Below, piece by piece: positions 7,670 to 16,466 of a stretch of DNA of 64,000 nt; the stretch's first letter is position 1, and each line of letters begins with the position of its first letter. The translations under genes were made by a program, and so were the position numbers. Under the pieces are notes generated by a model. That model was not told the origin of the DNA. It did no database searches and saw only the letters and a list, made by a program, of their open reading frames with translations. Origin of the DNA: Armatimonadota bacterium (GTDB lineage Bacteria; Armatimonadota; Zipacnadia; Zipacnadales; JABUFB01); assembly GCA_013314775.1 (NCBI GenBank), contig JABUFB010000011.1:259144-323143 (forward strand), read 5' to 3'.

Positions 7670-8980
7670 ATGCAGAACACGTACTTCATCGAAACCATGG
7701 GCTGTCAGATGAACGAGCGCGATTCGGAGACCATCGCCGGCGTGCTCGAATCCCTGGGCTTGCACGCCGTGGATTCTCCGGCGGATGCCCGCGTCATCGT
7801 GCTGAACACCTGTGCGGTGCGGGAGAAGCCCGTCCACAAGGTCTTCTCGCGCCTTGGAGACCTCCGGCGGCAGAAACGCGAGAACCCGGGGACTATCATC
7901 GTGGTCGCCGGTTGCGTGGCGCAGACCTCGCAGAACGAACTCCGGACGCGTGCGCCTTTCGTTGATCTGATCCTCGGGCCAAGGAGCATCGCCGGGCTCG
8001 CGGAAGCCGTGCGCGAAGCCTCCGGCCAGCAACGGGTCCTGGCGGATGATGCGGAGATTATCCCCGAAGGTTTGCCTTTCACGCGCGCCGAAAGCGTGAA
8101 TGCCTTCGTGAATGTGGGCTACGGCTGTGATAATTTCTGCGCCTACTGCATCGTGCCGTTCGCCCGTGGCCGTGAGCAGAGTCGAGCGCCTGAGGACGTG
8201 GTTGCGGAGGTGGCCGACGCGGTGGGTTCCGGGCGGCCGGAGGTGACCCTCCTGGGGCAGAACGTGAATAGTTACCGGGGGTGCGCTGCGACCGGACAGA
8301 CCGTGAGTTTTCCCGAACTGCTGCGCCTCGTGGACGCGGTGGACGGCCTGCGCCGTCTGCGCTTCACGACCTCACATCCGAAGGACCTCTCCCCCGCCTT
8401 GCTCCAGGCGATGGCCGAACTACCCACCGTCTGCGAGCACCTGCACCTGCCCATCCAGTCCGGGGACGATGAGGTACTCGAGCGCATGGGAAGGGGATAC
8501 ACGCTAGCGCACTATCTCGAGATCGTGCACCAGGCGCGGGAGCTGATCCCCGGTATAGCGCTCACCACCGATGTGATGGTGGGCTTCCCGGGTGAGACCC
8601 CGGAGCAGTTCGAACGCACTCTGTCGGCCTTTGAAGAGATCCGCTACGATCAGGCCTTCATGTTCATGTACAACGATCGGCCCGGCACGCGCGCGGCCGG
8701 CTTCCCCGACAAGGTGGACGAGGGGGTGAAGCTGGAGCGACTGCAACGGCTGGTAGAACTGCAGAACGTGATCAGCCGAGCGAAGAACGAGCAAGAACTG
8801 GGGCGCATCGTCGAGGTGCTGGTGGAGGGACCAGACGACAAGTCACCCGGCTACCTTCGCGGGCGTACGCGGACCAACAAGCTCGTGATCTTCCCGTCGC
8901 CGGCAATTCCCGCCGGGAGCTTCGTCAACGTCCTGACCCGCGAGGCATTCCTCTGGGGTTTCAAGGGCGAGCCCGCCTGA
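7670..8980 (+). CDS. miaB: tRNA-2-methylthio-N6-dimethylallyladenosine synthase MiaB
   Basis: Radical-SAM methylthiotransferase that converts i6A37 to ms2i6A37 in tRNAs reading UNN codons. Length, 436 residues, is normal. The N-terminal UPF0004 domain carries the three auxiliary-cluster cysteines (in MGCQMN, NTCAVRE and AGCVAQ). The radical-SAM CxxxCxxC is in GCDNFCAYC, and a TRAM RNA-binding domain ends the protein. FIETMGCQMNERDSE near the start distinguishes MiaB from MtaB and RimO. The ATG at 7670 is needed for the first beta strand, although it has no ribosome binding site. The gene is convergent with the HD-GYP gene. Confidence 0.95.
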   Translation: MQNTYFIETMGCQMNERDSETIAGVLESLGLHAVDSPADARVIVLNTCAVREKPVHKVFSRLGDLRRQKRENPGTIIVVAGCVAQTSQNELRTRAPFVDLILGPRSIAGLAEAVREASGQQRVLADDAEIIPEGLPFTRAESVNAFVNVGYGCDNFCAYCIVPFARGREQSRAPEDVVAEVADAVGSGRPEVTLLGQNVNSYRGCAATGQTVSFPELLRLVDAVDGLRRLRFTTSHPKDLSPALLQAMAELPTVCEHLHLPIQSGDDEVLERMGRGYTLAHYLEIVHQARELIPGIALTTDVMVGFPGETPEQFERTLSAFEEIRYDQAFMFMYNDRPGTRAAGFPDKVDEGVKLERLQRLVELQNVISRAKNEQELGRIVEVLVEGPDDKSPGYLRGRTRTNKLVIFPSPAIPAGSFVNVLTREAFLWGFKGEPA

Positions 8981-8993
8981 GCGTAGGCAAAAC

Positions 8994-9014
8994 GCCAAGG
9001 GGAGCTGCCTTGGC
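8994..9014. terminator. hairpin between convergent genes
   Basis: GCCAAGG pairs with CCTTGGC across a 7-nt loop. It lies in the 43-nt gap between the stops of miaB and the HD-GYP gene. There is no T run, so it may be a bidirectional terminator of moderate strength. Confidence 0.45.
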
Positions 9015-9023
9015 CTCTCCCCG

Positions 9024-10511
9024 TCACACCCCCGCGGCGAGGCGGTCCACCAGTTGCTGCATGGCGTCCACAACAGCCGGCGAGAACTGGGTGCCCCGTC
9101 CCGTGTCCAGTTGGGACAGGGCCTCTTCCGTGCTCAGAGCCGCACGGTACGGCCGGTCTGAGGTCATGGCGTCGAAAGCATCGGCGGCCATGATGATATG
9201 GGTCAGGTCAGACAACTGGCTGCTCATCAGGCCCTCGGGATACCCCTTCCCATCGTACCGCTCGTGATGGTGAAGCACCAGGGGCAGTGCGTCCTGCAGG
9301 AAATGCGCCGGTGCGAGCACTTCCGCGCCGATGACCGGGTGCATGCGAATCGCCGACCACTCTTCGGGGGTGAGGCTGCCGGGCTTATGCAGCACGGCGT
9401 CGGGGATCGCAATCTTCCCTACATCATGCAGCCCCGCCGCCAGTTCCAGAGTCTCTGCGTCGCCGGGGGATAACCCGAGATGCTCGGCCACGTGTCTGCA
9501 GATGCCGGCCACTCGCTGCGAATGGCCGTGGGTATAGGGGTCCCGGGCCTCGAGGGTTCGCGCCATGGCCTTGACCGTGCCAAGATATGCGCGCTGCAGG
9601 CTCTCCACCAGGTTCGCATTGCGCAGCAGCAGTCCACACTGAGCGGAGAGCACGGAGAGAAGCTGAAAGTCGCCCCGAGCGAAGGGCTCGGCGTTCCCGA
9701 AACGCCCCACCGCAACCGCGCCGCAGTTCCGGTTCCCATCCCACAGCGGAAACGCCAGCGCTTCAGCCATGCCTGGCGCCGTGCGCACTTCGCGCAACGA
9801 GACCTGACGCACTGCCCCACTGAGAGGGTGGCGGGATCCCAGCGCTGTGTAAAGAATGGGCGCGTCGCTTTCGGCGGCCAGTCGCAGCAAGTGACCGTCG
9901 GACACTTCCGTATCCCCCGCCGCGTCCAGGGCCCCGTCGCCCACGGTGAAAGCCACCAACTTGCCGTCGCGCACAACCCCAAGATACGCGATATCGCTTC
10001 TTGTCTGGCACGCCGCCGTGGTAGTGGTGACCCTCAGCATTTCCCACGGGTCCTCCACCTGCCGCGCATCCTGGCTGAGGCGGAACAACTCGGACAGCTC
10101 CTGCTCCCGGGATCGCGCGCGCTCTTCATCCCGGCGTCGCAACGCAAAGTGGACCGCCTTGAGCAGGTCCTGTTCGGTGAAGGGCTTGGGCAGGTAGTCC
10201 ACCGCACCTGTCCTGGCTGCCCCTCGCGCCGTCTCCAACGAGGTATCGCCCGTGATCAGGATACAGCTTGTGGACGGAAACAGTTCGCGGACCGACTGAA
10301 CCAGATCGAGCCCGTTCATCCCCGGCATCTGGACATCTGTAACCAGCAATTCAGCGGGCTGGTCGCGCAGCACCGCAAGAACGCGTTCACCGGTGGAGGC
10401 CGGGACGACCCGGAAGCCGTTCCTTGCCAGAGCGTCGCCAATCAACTCGCGCATGGTCGGATCGTCATCGGCGACGATCGCACGCAACTCCGGTGCAACA
10501 TCCGAGAGCAT
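9024..10511 (-). CDS. response regulator with GAF-like and HD-GYP output domains
   Basis: Cytoplasmic signalling protein of about 495 residues, in three parts. The receiver domain has the acidic pair ADDD, phospho-acceptor TDVQMPG, ITGD and the KPF lysine, all intact. A GAF-like sensory region follows. The HD-GYP domain shows LHDVGK, MHPVIG, HHHERYDGKGYPEGL and DAFDAMTSDRPYR, so cyclic-di-GMP phosphodiesterase activity is expected. The open frame extends to 10745, but AGGAG lies 9 nt before the ATG at 10511 and the upstream stretch is low-complexity. No cognate histidine kinase is adjacent, so it is an orphan regulator. Confidence 0.88.
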   Translation of the reverse strand: MLSDVAPELRAIVADDDPTMRELIGDALARNGFRVVPASTGERVLAVLRDQPAELLVTDVQMPGMNGLDLVQSVRELFPSTSCILITGDTSLETARGAARTGAVDYLPKPFTEQDLLKAVHFALRRRDEERARSREQELSELFRLSQDARQVEDPWEMLRVTTTTAACQTRSDIAYLGVVRDGKLVAFTVGDGALDAAGDTEVSDGHLLRLAAESDAPILYTALGSRHPLSGAVRQVSLREVRTAPGMAEALAFPLWDGNRNCGAVAVGRFGNAEPFARGDFQLLSVLSAQCGLLLRNANLVESLQRAYLGTVKAMARTLEARDPYTHGHSQRVAGICRHVAEHLGLSPGDAETLELAAGLHDVGKIAIPDAVLHKPGSLTPEEWSAIRMHPVIGAEVLAPAHFLQDALPLVLHHHERYDGKGYPEGLMSSQLSDLTHIIMAADAFDAMTSDRPYRAALSTEEALSQLDTGRGTQFSPAVVDAMQQLVDRLAAGV

Positions 10512-10602
10512 CCCGGGAGACTCCTGTCGGGCATGGTCTAGCACGAAGTCTGCATCGGCAGCGGGTGAGGGAACTTGAGGAACGGGCGGGCAAGGCAAAT
10601 GC

Positions 10603-10621
10603 GCCGACCGGGACGGTCGGC
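10603..10621 (-). terminator. hairpin directly after the helicase gene
   Basis: A perfect 7-bp stem (GCCGACC with GGTCGGC) around a 5-nt loop begins right after the stop codon of the MrfA-like helicase. It lacks a long T run, so it may attenuate rather than fully end transcription into the HD-GYP gene. Confidence 0.4.
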
Positions 10622-12925
10622 CTACGCGGCATCGTTGGACGGAGGTGACGCCCCCGACAGCCTCCGGGCCAGGAGAATCGCTCCCGCCTTGCTCAGGGGT
10701 TGGTTGGCATTGCCGCAGTCGGGCGCCTGCACGCATGAGGGGCAACCATCCTCACACGGACACGCCGCGATAGTCTCCGCCGTCGCCGCCATCAGTTCGC
10801 CAAGCCGCTCGTACCCGGTCTCGCAGATACCCACGCCGCCGGGATAGCTGTCCCACATGAAGACAGTCGGATCGGCGACATCCGGGTGCCCCAGGTTCGA
10901 TGAACCGGCCACGTCGTGGGGATCGCACAAAGCCACCAGCGGGAGAAGCTGGATGATCGCGTGCTCAAGGGCATGAATCGTGCCCATCAGGTCGTAACCG
11001 GCGGACTGAATGGCCTCCACATCCGCCCGGCTGAGCGTAATCCACGCGCCCACGGTCTCATAGGAGGACGGCGGCAAGTCAAGGTCCTCGCGCCCCAGCT
11101 CCCGTTCCGTGATTTGCTCGCGCTTGGTGAATCCCAGCACGGCAGATTTCACCTGCAGACGCCCCAGTTTCGCCGTTGCCCCGCCGGGCAGGCTGCGCGC
11201 GTCTTCCTCCTCGTCGATTCGCACGTCACCAGCGGTCAGCGGGACCGTGTAGTAGCGCGCGTCCGTGGGAACTACGGTCGCCACCCGTTTCTCCAGGTCA
11301 AGCGTCTCCACGAGATACGTCTGCCCCGCGTGCAGATAGATCGCCCCCGGATGCACCAGACGGAAGGCCGATGCATCATCCATCGTGCCCAGCAGTATGT
11401 CCTCTTGCCCCGCGCGGCGCAGGACGATGTCGTACCCCGGCCCTCCTGCGCTGCGGATGTTGATCTCCCGTGCGGGATAGGTCGTCGGGTCGATCCAGTA
11501 CCACGAGCCGCGAAGTGTCACGTAACGGTGTTCGGCGAGAATCTCCAGGATCGCGTCCATTTCCGGCCCGAACAACTCGCGGTCCCGTTCACTAATCGCC
11601 AGTTCGTACGCCGCGCACAGCAGGTGCCCGCCCAGGATGAACCGGTTGAAGGGGTCGATGATCGCCCGCTCCGAGGTGTTCTCCAGGATGTACTCAGGAT
11701 GCCGCATGAGGTACTGGTGTATGCCGCCGGGCATACCGATGAGCACCGCCAGCGCATCCTGCTTGCCTCGTCCAGCGCGCCCGGCCTGCTGGCGAGTGGA
11801 AGCGACGCTGCCGGGGTATCCTGCGAGGATCGCCGCATCCAGGCCGCCGATGTCCACTCCGAGCTCCAGAGCGGTGGTGGACGTGACCGCCAGTAGGTCG
11901 CCGTCGAACAGGCGCTGCTCGATGGCGCGGCGCTCCGAGGGCAGATAGCCGCCACGGTAGGCCAGGATCTTATCGGCCAGCTCCGAGCCCTCGAGGCGCT
12001 GACGGACGTAGCGCAGGATCAACTCGGCCTGCACTCGGGCGAGAGTGAAGCAGATCGTGCGCACATCCCGCCGCATGAGACGGATCAGCAGATCCGCGGC
12101 CTCCAGGTTCGCGCTGCGGCGCCTCGCGGTCTTCCGGTCGAGCACCGGAGGGTTCCACAGGACGAAAGTGCGGTTGCCCTGAGGCGCCCCGTCGTCGTCT
12201 ACTAGCGAGAAATCCAGGCCCGTCAGAGCGTCACACAGGCCCTTGGGATTGGCGATGGTCGCCGAGCAGCACACGAACTGCGGGTCCGAGCCGTAGTGCC
12301 GAGCGATTCGCCTGAGGCGCCGAATCACATTGGCCGTGTGGCTGCCGAACACTCCCCGGTAGACGTGCACCTCATCCAGCACAACCAGACACAGGTGGCG
12401 GAAGAAGTCGGCCCAGGTGTGGTGGTAGGGCAGGATGCCCACATGGAGCATGTCCGGGTTCGTGAGAACCACGTGGCATTCTCGCTTGATCCGCCGGCGA
12501 ATTGAAGGTGGGGTGTCGCCATCGTAGGTCTCGGCGGTGAAAGTGCGGCCGGCACCGAACCCCTCCAGCTTGCGCAACTGGTCCTGCGCGAGTGCTTTCG
12601 TGGGGTATACCACCAGCGTCCGACTTGTGGCCGACTCACTCAGGCGCTGGGCCATGGGCACAGTGTAGCAGAGGGTCTTTCCGCTGGCCGTCGAGGAGAC
12701 CACAACGACATGCTCACCATCGAGGATTCGGTCTATTGCCTCCGCCTGATGAGACCAGAGTTGCTGGATGCCCAGTTCGCGGAGACAGTCGCGAACAGAC
12801 GGTTGCAACTCGTGGCGGAGTTCCCGGAAACGCGCAGGATGTCCCGGCAGATGCCGCACGTGCTCGATCTGCCCGGAGTACTCGGGGGACTGTGTGAGGT
12901 CGTGGATGAATGCGGCGAAGTCCAC
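10622..12925 (-). CDS. MrfA/YprA-like superfamily 2 DNA helicase with DUF1998 zinc domain
   Basis: DNA-repair helicase of the MrfA type, 767 residues. Helicase motifs: STASGKT (Walker A), LDEVHVY (DEVH box), CCSATIAN (motif III), and in the second RecA domain TTALELGVDIGG and QQAGRAGRG (motif VI). The C-terminal DUF1998 region carries the conserved zinc cysteines in CPCEDGCPSCVQAPDCGN. In Bacillus, MrfA acts in repair of mitomycin-type damage. The start is GTG at 12925, with AAGGAG 10 nt upstream. It follows pth with a 57-nt gap on the same strand. Confidence 0.9.
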   Translation of the reverse strand: MDFAAFIHDLTQSPEYSGQIEHVRHLPGHPARFRELRHELQPSVRDCLRELGIQQLWSHQAEAIDRILDGEHVVVVSSTASGKTLCYTVPMAQRLSESATSRTLVVYPTKALAQDQLRKLEGFGAGRTFTAETYDGDTPPSIRRRIKRECHVVLTNPDMLHVGILPYHHTWADFFRHLCLVVLDEVHVYRGVFGSHTANVIRRLRRIARHYGSDPQFVCCSATIANPKGLCDALTGLDFSLVDDDGAPQGNRTFVLWNPPVLDRKTARRRSANLEAADLLIRLMRRDVRTICFTLARVQAELILRYVRQRLEGSELADKILAYRGGYLPSERRAIEQRLFDGDLLAVTSTTALELGVDIGGLDAAILAGYPGSVASTRQQAGRAGRGKQDALAVLIGMPGGIHQYLMRHPEYILENTSERAIIDPFNRFILGGHLLCAAYELAISERDRELFGPEMDAILEILAEHRYVTLRGSWYWIDPTTYPAREINIRSAGGPGYDIVLRRAGQEDILLGTMDDASAFRLVHPGAIYLHAGQTYLVETLDLEKRVATVVPTDARYYTVPLTAGDVRIDEEEDARSLPGGATAKLGRLQVKSAVLGFTKREQITERELGREDLDLPPSSYETVGAWITLSRADVEAIQSAGYDLMGTIHALEHAIIQLLPLVALCDPHDVAGSSNLGHPDVADPTVFMWDSYPGGVGICETGYERLGELMAATAETIAACPCEDGCPSCVQAPDCGNANQPLSKAGAILLARRLSGASPPSNDAA

Positions 12926-12982
12926 GGAGCCCAGGCTCCTTGCCGCCGACTGTGGAATTGCGGAGATGAGGCGGGTCCGCGG

Positions 12983-13543
12983 CTACCCGTTGTAGATATT
13001 CATGGCCCGCTCGATGCCCTCCGAGACCCAGCACTCCAGGGCTTCGCAGGCGCGCTCGACCATGTCCTCGACGGTCTTGCGCTCAGTAGGCCGGAAGTCC
13101 GACAGGACCCAGTCCCTCGCGCTGATCCCGGCCGGCGGGAGCCCTATGCCCAAACGAACGCGCTGGATCTCGCTCGTACCGAGATGACTGACGATAGAGC
13201 GGATTCCCTTATGTCCGGCGTCGCTGCCACCACGGCGCAGCCGGATGATTCCCAGGTCCAGGGCGATATCATCGTACACGACAATGAGATCAGCATGTTC
13301 GATCTTGAAGAACTGAGCGATCCGCCGCACGGAATCGCCGCTGTCATTCATGTAAGTCTGCGGCTTGGCGATGATCGTGTCCGTCCCTTTGATGCTTCCA
13401 CGGCCGTAGATAGCGCGTAACCTGCGCCGGCCAAGGTCAATGCCATGCCGGGCGCCCAGCGCGTCGGCAACGAGAAACCCCGCATTGTGGCGGGTGTTCT
13501 GATAGCTCGGGCCTGGGTTACCCAGACAGGCGATAAGCTTCAT
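12983..13543 (-). CDS. pth: peptidyl-tRNA hydrolase
   Basis: Recycles peptidyl-tRNA released from stalled ribosomes by cleaving the ester bond. It has 186 residues, as usual. All signatures are present: LGNPGPSYQNTRHNAGF with the catalytic His, KPQTYMNDSG with the tRNA-binding Asn, and YDDIALDLGIIRLRRGGSDAGHKG with the essential Asp. It sits directly behind rplY, the common rplY-pth arrangement, with a strong hairpin in the 99-nt gap. Confidence 0.97.
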   Translation of the reverse strand: MKLIACLGNPGPSYQNTRHNAGFLVADALGARHGIDLGRRRLRAIYGRGSIKGTDTIIAKPQTYMNDSGDSVRRIAQFFKIEHADLIVVYDDIALDLGIIRLRRGGSDAGHKGIRSIVSHLGTSEIQRVRLGIGLPPAGISARDWVLSDFRPTERKTVEDMVERACEALECWVSEGIERAMNIYNG

Positions 13544-13587
13544 AGAGACGATGACTCCGCCGGAGCAGCAGACAGCAGGTACGAAAG

Positions 13588-13621
13588 GGGTGCGGCGCGG
13601 AGCCGGAGCCCGGCCGCACCC
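13588..13621 (-). terminator. strong hairpin between rplY and pth
   Basis: On the minus strand GGGTGCGGC and GCCGCACCC form a 9-bp GC-rich stem around a 16-nt GC-rich loop, followed by CTTTCG. It could be an intrinsic terminator or an mRNA processing site that reduces expression of pth and the helicase relative to rplY. Confidence 0.45.
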
Positions 13622-13642
13622 TCCGGGTAACGGTCTCGACGC

Positions 13643-14314
13643 CTACTCGGACCCTCCAGAGGCGCGGTCTTGCGCATCGTCCTCGACTTCCGCGATGCTC
13701 TCGATCTCGCCCTCGACAGCCTCCATTCCCTCGTCCTCGGACACCATCTTCGCCGGCGGTACACAGGTCGCCACGGGTGTGTCGGCATCGGCGAGGACCT
13801 CGACACCTTCAGGCACATCGAGCTGGGACACTGTGCGGGTCTCGTGTAGCTGCATTCCCTCAATGCTGAGCACCAGACTCTCCGGGATTCTCAGAGGCAT
13901 GCACGAGACCTCGACCTCATGCAGGATCTGGTCGATAACGGCTCCATCCGCCTGGGCCGGCGAGGATCCCTCGAGATGGATAGGGACTGAAACGTTGACC
14001 TTCTCGCGGAGAGAGATCCACTGGAAGTCCACGCTCTCGGGAATTCGCGTGAGGGGATGTCGCTGCATGCTCTTGATGAGTGCCGCGGTGCCTTGCGGGT
14101 CCGAATAGCCCTCGATCTGAAGGTCGAAGACCACATTGCCGCCCGCGTGCCTGGCGAGAATCCGTTCCAGTTTGTCCCGTGATACCGTGAGTTTCATCGC
14201 GTCGCGGCCCTGCCCGTAGGCGACTGCCGGGATGAAACCATCGCGCCGCAGTTGGCGGGCTGCGCCTTTGCCCTTTTCCTCGCGGAGGTGGGCGGCCAGA
14301 ACGATCTGCTCCAT
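13643..14314 (-). CDS. rplY: 50S ribosomal protein L25, long Ctc form
   Basis: 5S rRNA-binding ribosomal protein L25 of the Ctc/TL5 type, 223 residues. The N-terminal L25 domain (EKGKGAARQLRRDGFIPAVAYG) is followed by the TL5 beta domain and an acidic tail rich in Glu and Asp. The ATG at 14314 has a very good AGGAGG about 8 nt upstream. The gene lies between prs and pth, a conserved neighbourhood. The preceding 167-nt gap holds several hairpins that could regulate it. Confidence 0.95.
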   Translation of the reverse strand: MEQIVLAAHLREEKGKGAARQLRRDGFIPAVAYGQGRDAMKLTVSRDKLERILARHAGGNVVFDLQIEGYSDPQGTAALIKSMQRHPLTRIPESVDFQWISLREKVNVSVPIHLEGSSPAQADGAVIDQILHEVEVSCMPLRIPESLVLSIEGMQLHETRTVSQLDVPEGVEVLADADTPVATCVPPAKMVSEDEGMEAVEGEIESIAEVEDDAQDRASGGSE

Positions 14315-14336
14315 GCTTGCTCCTCCTAAGACATCC

Positions 14337-14404
14337 TGTCCGACGGTCGCGCCGGACAGAACATGCTCTGCCTGTTCAGCTTCGGCCCGCCACCGGGCCC
14401 GAAG
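14337..14404 (-). promoter_or_regulatory. hairpin cluster in the rplY leader
   Basis: Three inverted repeats follow each other: CTTCGG/CCGAAG with inner CCC/GGG (14380-14404), GAACA/TGTTC (around 14360-14377), and TGTCCG/CGGACA (14337-14358). They lie between the prs stop and the rplY ribosome binding site. They may be a prs attenuator or an L25 autoregulatory leader; sequence alone cannot decide. Confidence 0.4.
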
Positions 14405-14481
14405 ATTCCATCACTCCGACAATCACGACGCTGCCGCGAGCACCGATCGGGCTCAGGCAGCAGCGACGCTCAGGTCCCTTG

Positions 14482-15459
14482 TTAGAACAGCCGTTTCTGC
14501 GACGGCGCATTGTGGCCGATGGTCGCGCTCACAGACTGACTAAGGTGGATGCGCTCGATGGCCTCGGCCAGCAGCGGCGCCACACTGAGGACTATCATTT
14601 TATCGAGACGCCGCGCACCGTCCAGCGGTATGGTATCCGTGACCACGACCGTGTCGATCTCATCTCCGCTCAGGCGCTCAATCGCCGGTCCGGACAGCAC
14701 CGGGTGGGTCGCCGCCGCGTGCACTTCCACAGCACCCCGCGCCCGCAACTCGCGCGCGCCGTTCACCATGGTGCCGGCGGTGTCCATCATATCATCGAGC
14801 ATAATCGCCCGCTTGCCCTGGAGATTGCCGATGACCTCGATGATCTCGGACTCATTGGGCTCCGGGCGGCGCTTGGCGATAATCGCCAGCGAACTGTTCA
14901 GATCGTCAGCCATGGAACGCACGTCATCCACGCCGCCCACGTCCGGAGATACGATAACGGTATCTTCCCCGGTCAGCCCGGCATTACGGAAGTGTTCTGC
15001 CATGATCCTGCGCGCTGGAAGGTGGTCCACCGGAATGTCAAAGAAGCCCTGGATCTGGTCAGTGTGCAGGTCCACGGCGAGAACCCGGTCAGCGCCCGCA
15101 CTGGTAATCAGGTTCGCGACCAGCTTGGCCGTGATGGGCTCCCTGCCCCTGGCCTTGCGGTCCTGGCGCGAGTAGCCATAATACGGCAAGACGGCAACGA
15201 TCCGGGCAGCCGAGCCCCGCCGAAACGCGTCGAGCATGACCAGAAGCTCAACGAGATGTTCGTTCACCGGCGGACAGGTGGGCTGCACCAGGAAGACGTC
15301 GGCCCCGCGCACGCTGTCATTGATCTTGACCTGGACCTCGCCGTCCGAAAACCGGCCGACCTCCATATCACCCAAAGGCTGGCCAAGGATCTGGGCGATG
15401 CGGCGGCCTAGTTCGGGGCTGGCATTGCCCGAGAAGATTTTCAGCGGACCGTACTGCAC
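14482..15459 (-). CDS. prs: ribose-phosphate pyrophosphokinase (PRPP synthase)
   Basis: Makes PRPP from ribose-5-phosphate and ATP for nucleotide, His and Trp synthesis. It has 325 residues from the GTG at 15459, close to the family's 310-320. Signatures: FSGNASPELGRRIA near the N-terminus, the flexible-loop region YYGYSRQDRK, VDLHTDQIQGFF, and the PRPP-binding loop LDDMMDTAGTM. The open frame extends further upstream into the tRNA region, but AGGGG lies 9 nt before the GTG and the upstream residues do not resemble the family. Confidence 0.95.
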   Translation of the reverse strand: MQYGPLKIFSGNASPELGRRIAQILGQPLGDMEVGRFSDGEVQVKINDSVRGADVFLVQPTCPPVNEHLVELLVMLDAFRRGSAARIVAVLPYYGYSRQDRKARGREPITAKLVANLITSAGADRVLAVDLHTDQIQGFFDIPVDHLPARRIMAEHFRNAGLTGEDTVIVSPDVGGVDDVRSMADDLNSSLAIIAKRRPEPNESEIIEVIGNLQGKRAIMLDDMMDTAGTMVNGARELRARGAVEVHAAATHPVLSGPAIERLSGDEIDTVVVTDTIPLDGARRLDKMIVLSVAPLLAEAIERIHLSQSVSATIGHNAPSQKRLF

Positions 15460-15594
15460 GGATGGCCACCCCTGTGTCCTGTCATGAAGCTGCGCGCGCC
15501 GGACCGGCATGGGGCGCTGCCGGGCGTCCATGGCCTCGCGCGGCAAGTGCGGCAAGAGTTGTCGACGGCTGATCCCCCGCTGCAGATCAGTCAT

Positions 15595-15669
15595 TGGCTG
15601 GGGCGGCAGGATTCGAACCTGCGAGTGCGGGATCCAAAGTCCCGTGCCTTACCGCTTGGCGACGCCCCA
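15595..15669 (-). tRNA. tRNA-Gln (anticodon UUG)
   Basis: A 75-nt cloverleaf on the minus strand. Acceptor TGGGGCG pairs with CGCCCCA, followed by discriminator G and an encoded CCA. The anticodon stem CGGGA/TCCCG encloses the loop CTTTGGA with TTG at positions 34-36. The T arm reads CAGG-TTCGAAT-CCTG. It lies between the nucleotidyltransferase gene and prs on the same strand and may be co-transcribed with them. Confidence 0.96.
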
Positions 15670-15698
15670 GCGAGAGCGCCCCATGTCACCGTGGACTG

Positions 15699-16466
15699 TC
15701 AGCGCGTCGACCGGCTGATCAAGGCTTCCACAGTGGCGATGTGACTCGGTTTGTCCACATCGAACCCCACTTCAGGGTAGGGCGAGATCACCGCGGCCAC
15801 CTGAGCACCTAGAATAGTACCGGCGCGCGCCAGAATCTGCGCCATGGACAGCCGCCCAGCGATGAACCGGAAAACGAAGCCCCAGCCCAGGAGCGCTGAC
15901 AACGCCAGGGGGTTCTTGCGCATGGAGAACGCTCTTTCGAGCTGTTGCCCTTGCTCCTCCAGGAACTCCCGACGCATGACGGCGATGTTACCGCCCGTGA
16001 AAACGCCGTCGAGCAGCCGGAAGTACGTCCGCCTGCCACCGGGCAACATCCGCTCACAGTCGCGTTTGGCCACTACAGAATATACGATTGCGGCGTCCAA
16101 ATGCAAGACCTGCCCGAGGAAATGGTCGACCGATTCCGCGCTCAGCAGCGGCAGGTCGCCCGTCACAATCAACATGCGCTCAGGCCGGCCGAGAGCCTGA
16201 AGGCCGCAACGCAGGCTGTCCACGATTGTCTCGCCCCGGCACTCAACCGCCCGTTCGCCCACGTGTTGGATTAGCGGCGAGTTCTCGGCGCAGACCACAC
16301 AGACCTCACCGACGAGCCGCGCCCCATCCAGGCCTTCCAGTACCCGGTCGATAATTGGCCGCCCGCCCACCTCGATCAACCCCTTGGCTGACGCACCGGT
16401 GGCCTTCGCAAGCCCCGTCGACATATGACCTGCCGCCAGTACGACTACGGGTGTCTTCTCAGACAT
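15699..16466 (-). CDS. MobA/GlmU-like nucleotidyltransferase, stand-alone
   Basis: NTP-transferase-fold protein of about 255 residues. The N-terminal signature is LAAGHMSTGLAKATGASAKGLIEVGG (checked in two halves), a loose version of the LAAGxGTRM...PK motif. GDLPLLS provides the metal-binding Asp, as in MobA/GlmU. There is no left-handed beta-helix acetyltransferase domain, so it is not GlmU although it occupies the place glmU often has beside prs-rplY-pth. The longer frame to 16574 is rejected: GGAGG is 6 nt before the ATG at 16466, and this start overlaps the end of ispE by 8 nt. The substrate is unknown. Confidence 0.8.
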   Translation of the reverse strand: MSEKTPVVVLAAGHMSTGLAKATGASAKGLIEVGGRPIIDRVLEGLDGARLVGEVCVVCAENSPLIQHVGERAVECRGETIVDSLRCGLQALGRPERMLIVTGDLPLLSAESVDHFLGQVLHLDAAIVYSVVAKRDCERMLPGGRRTYFRLLDGVFTGGNIAVMRREFLEEQGQQLERAFSMRKNPLALSALLGWGFVFRFIAGRLSMAQILARAGTILGAQVAAVISPYPEVGFDVDKPSHIATVEALISRSTR

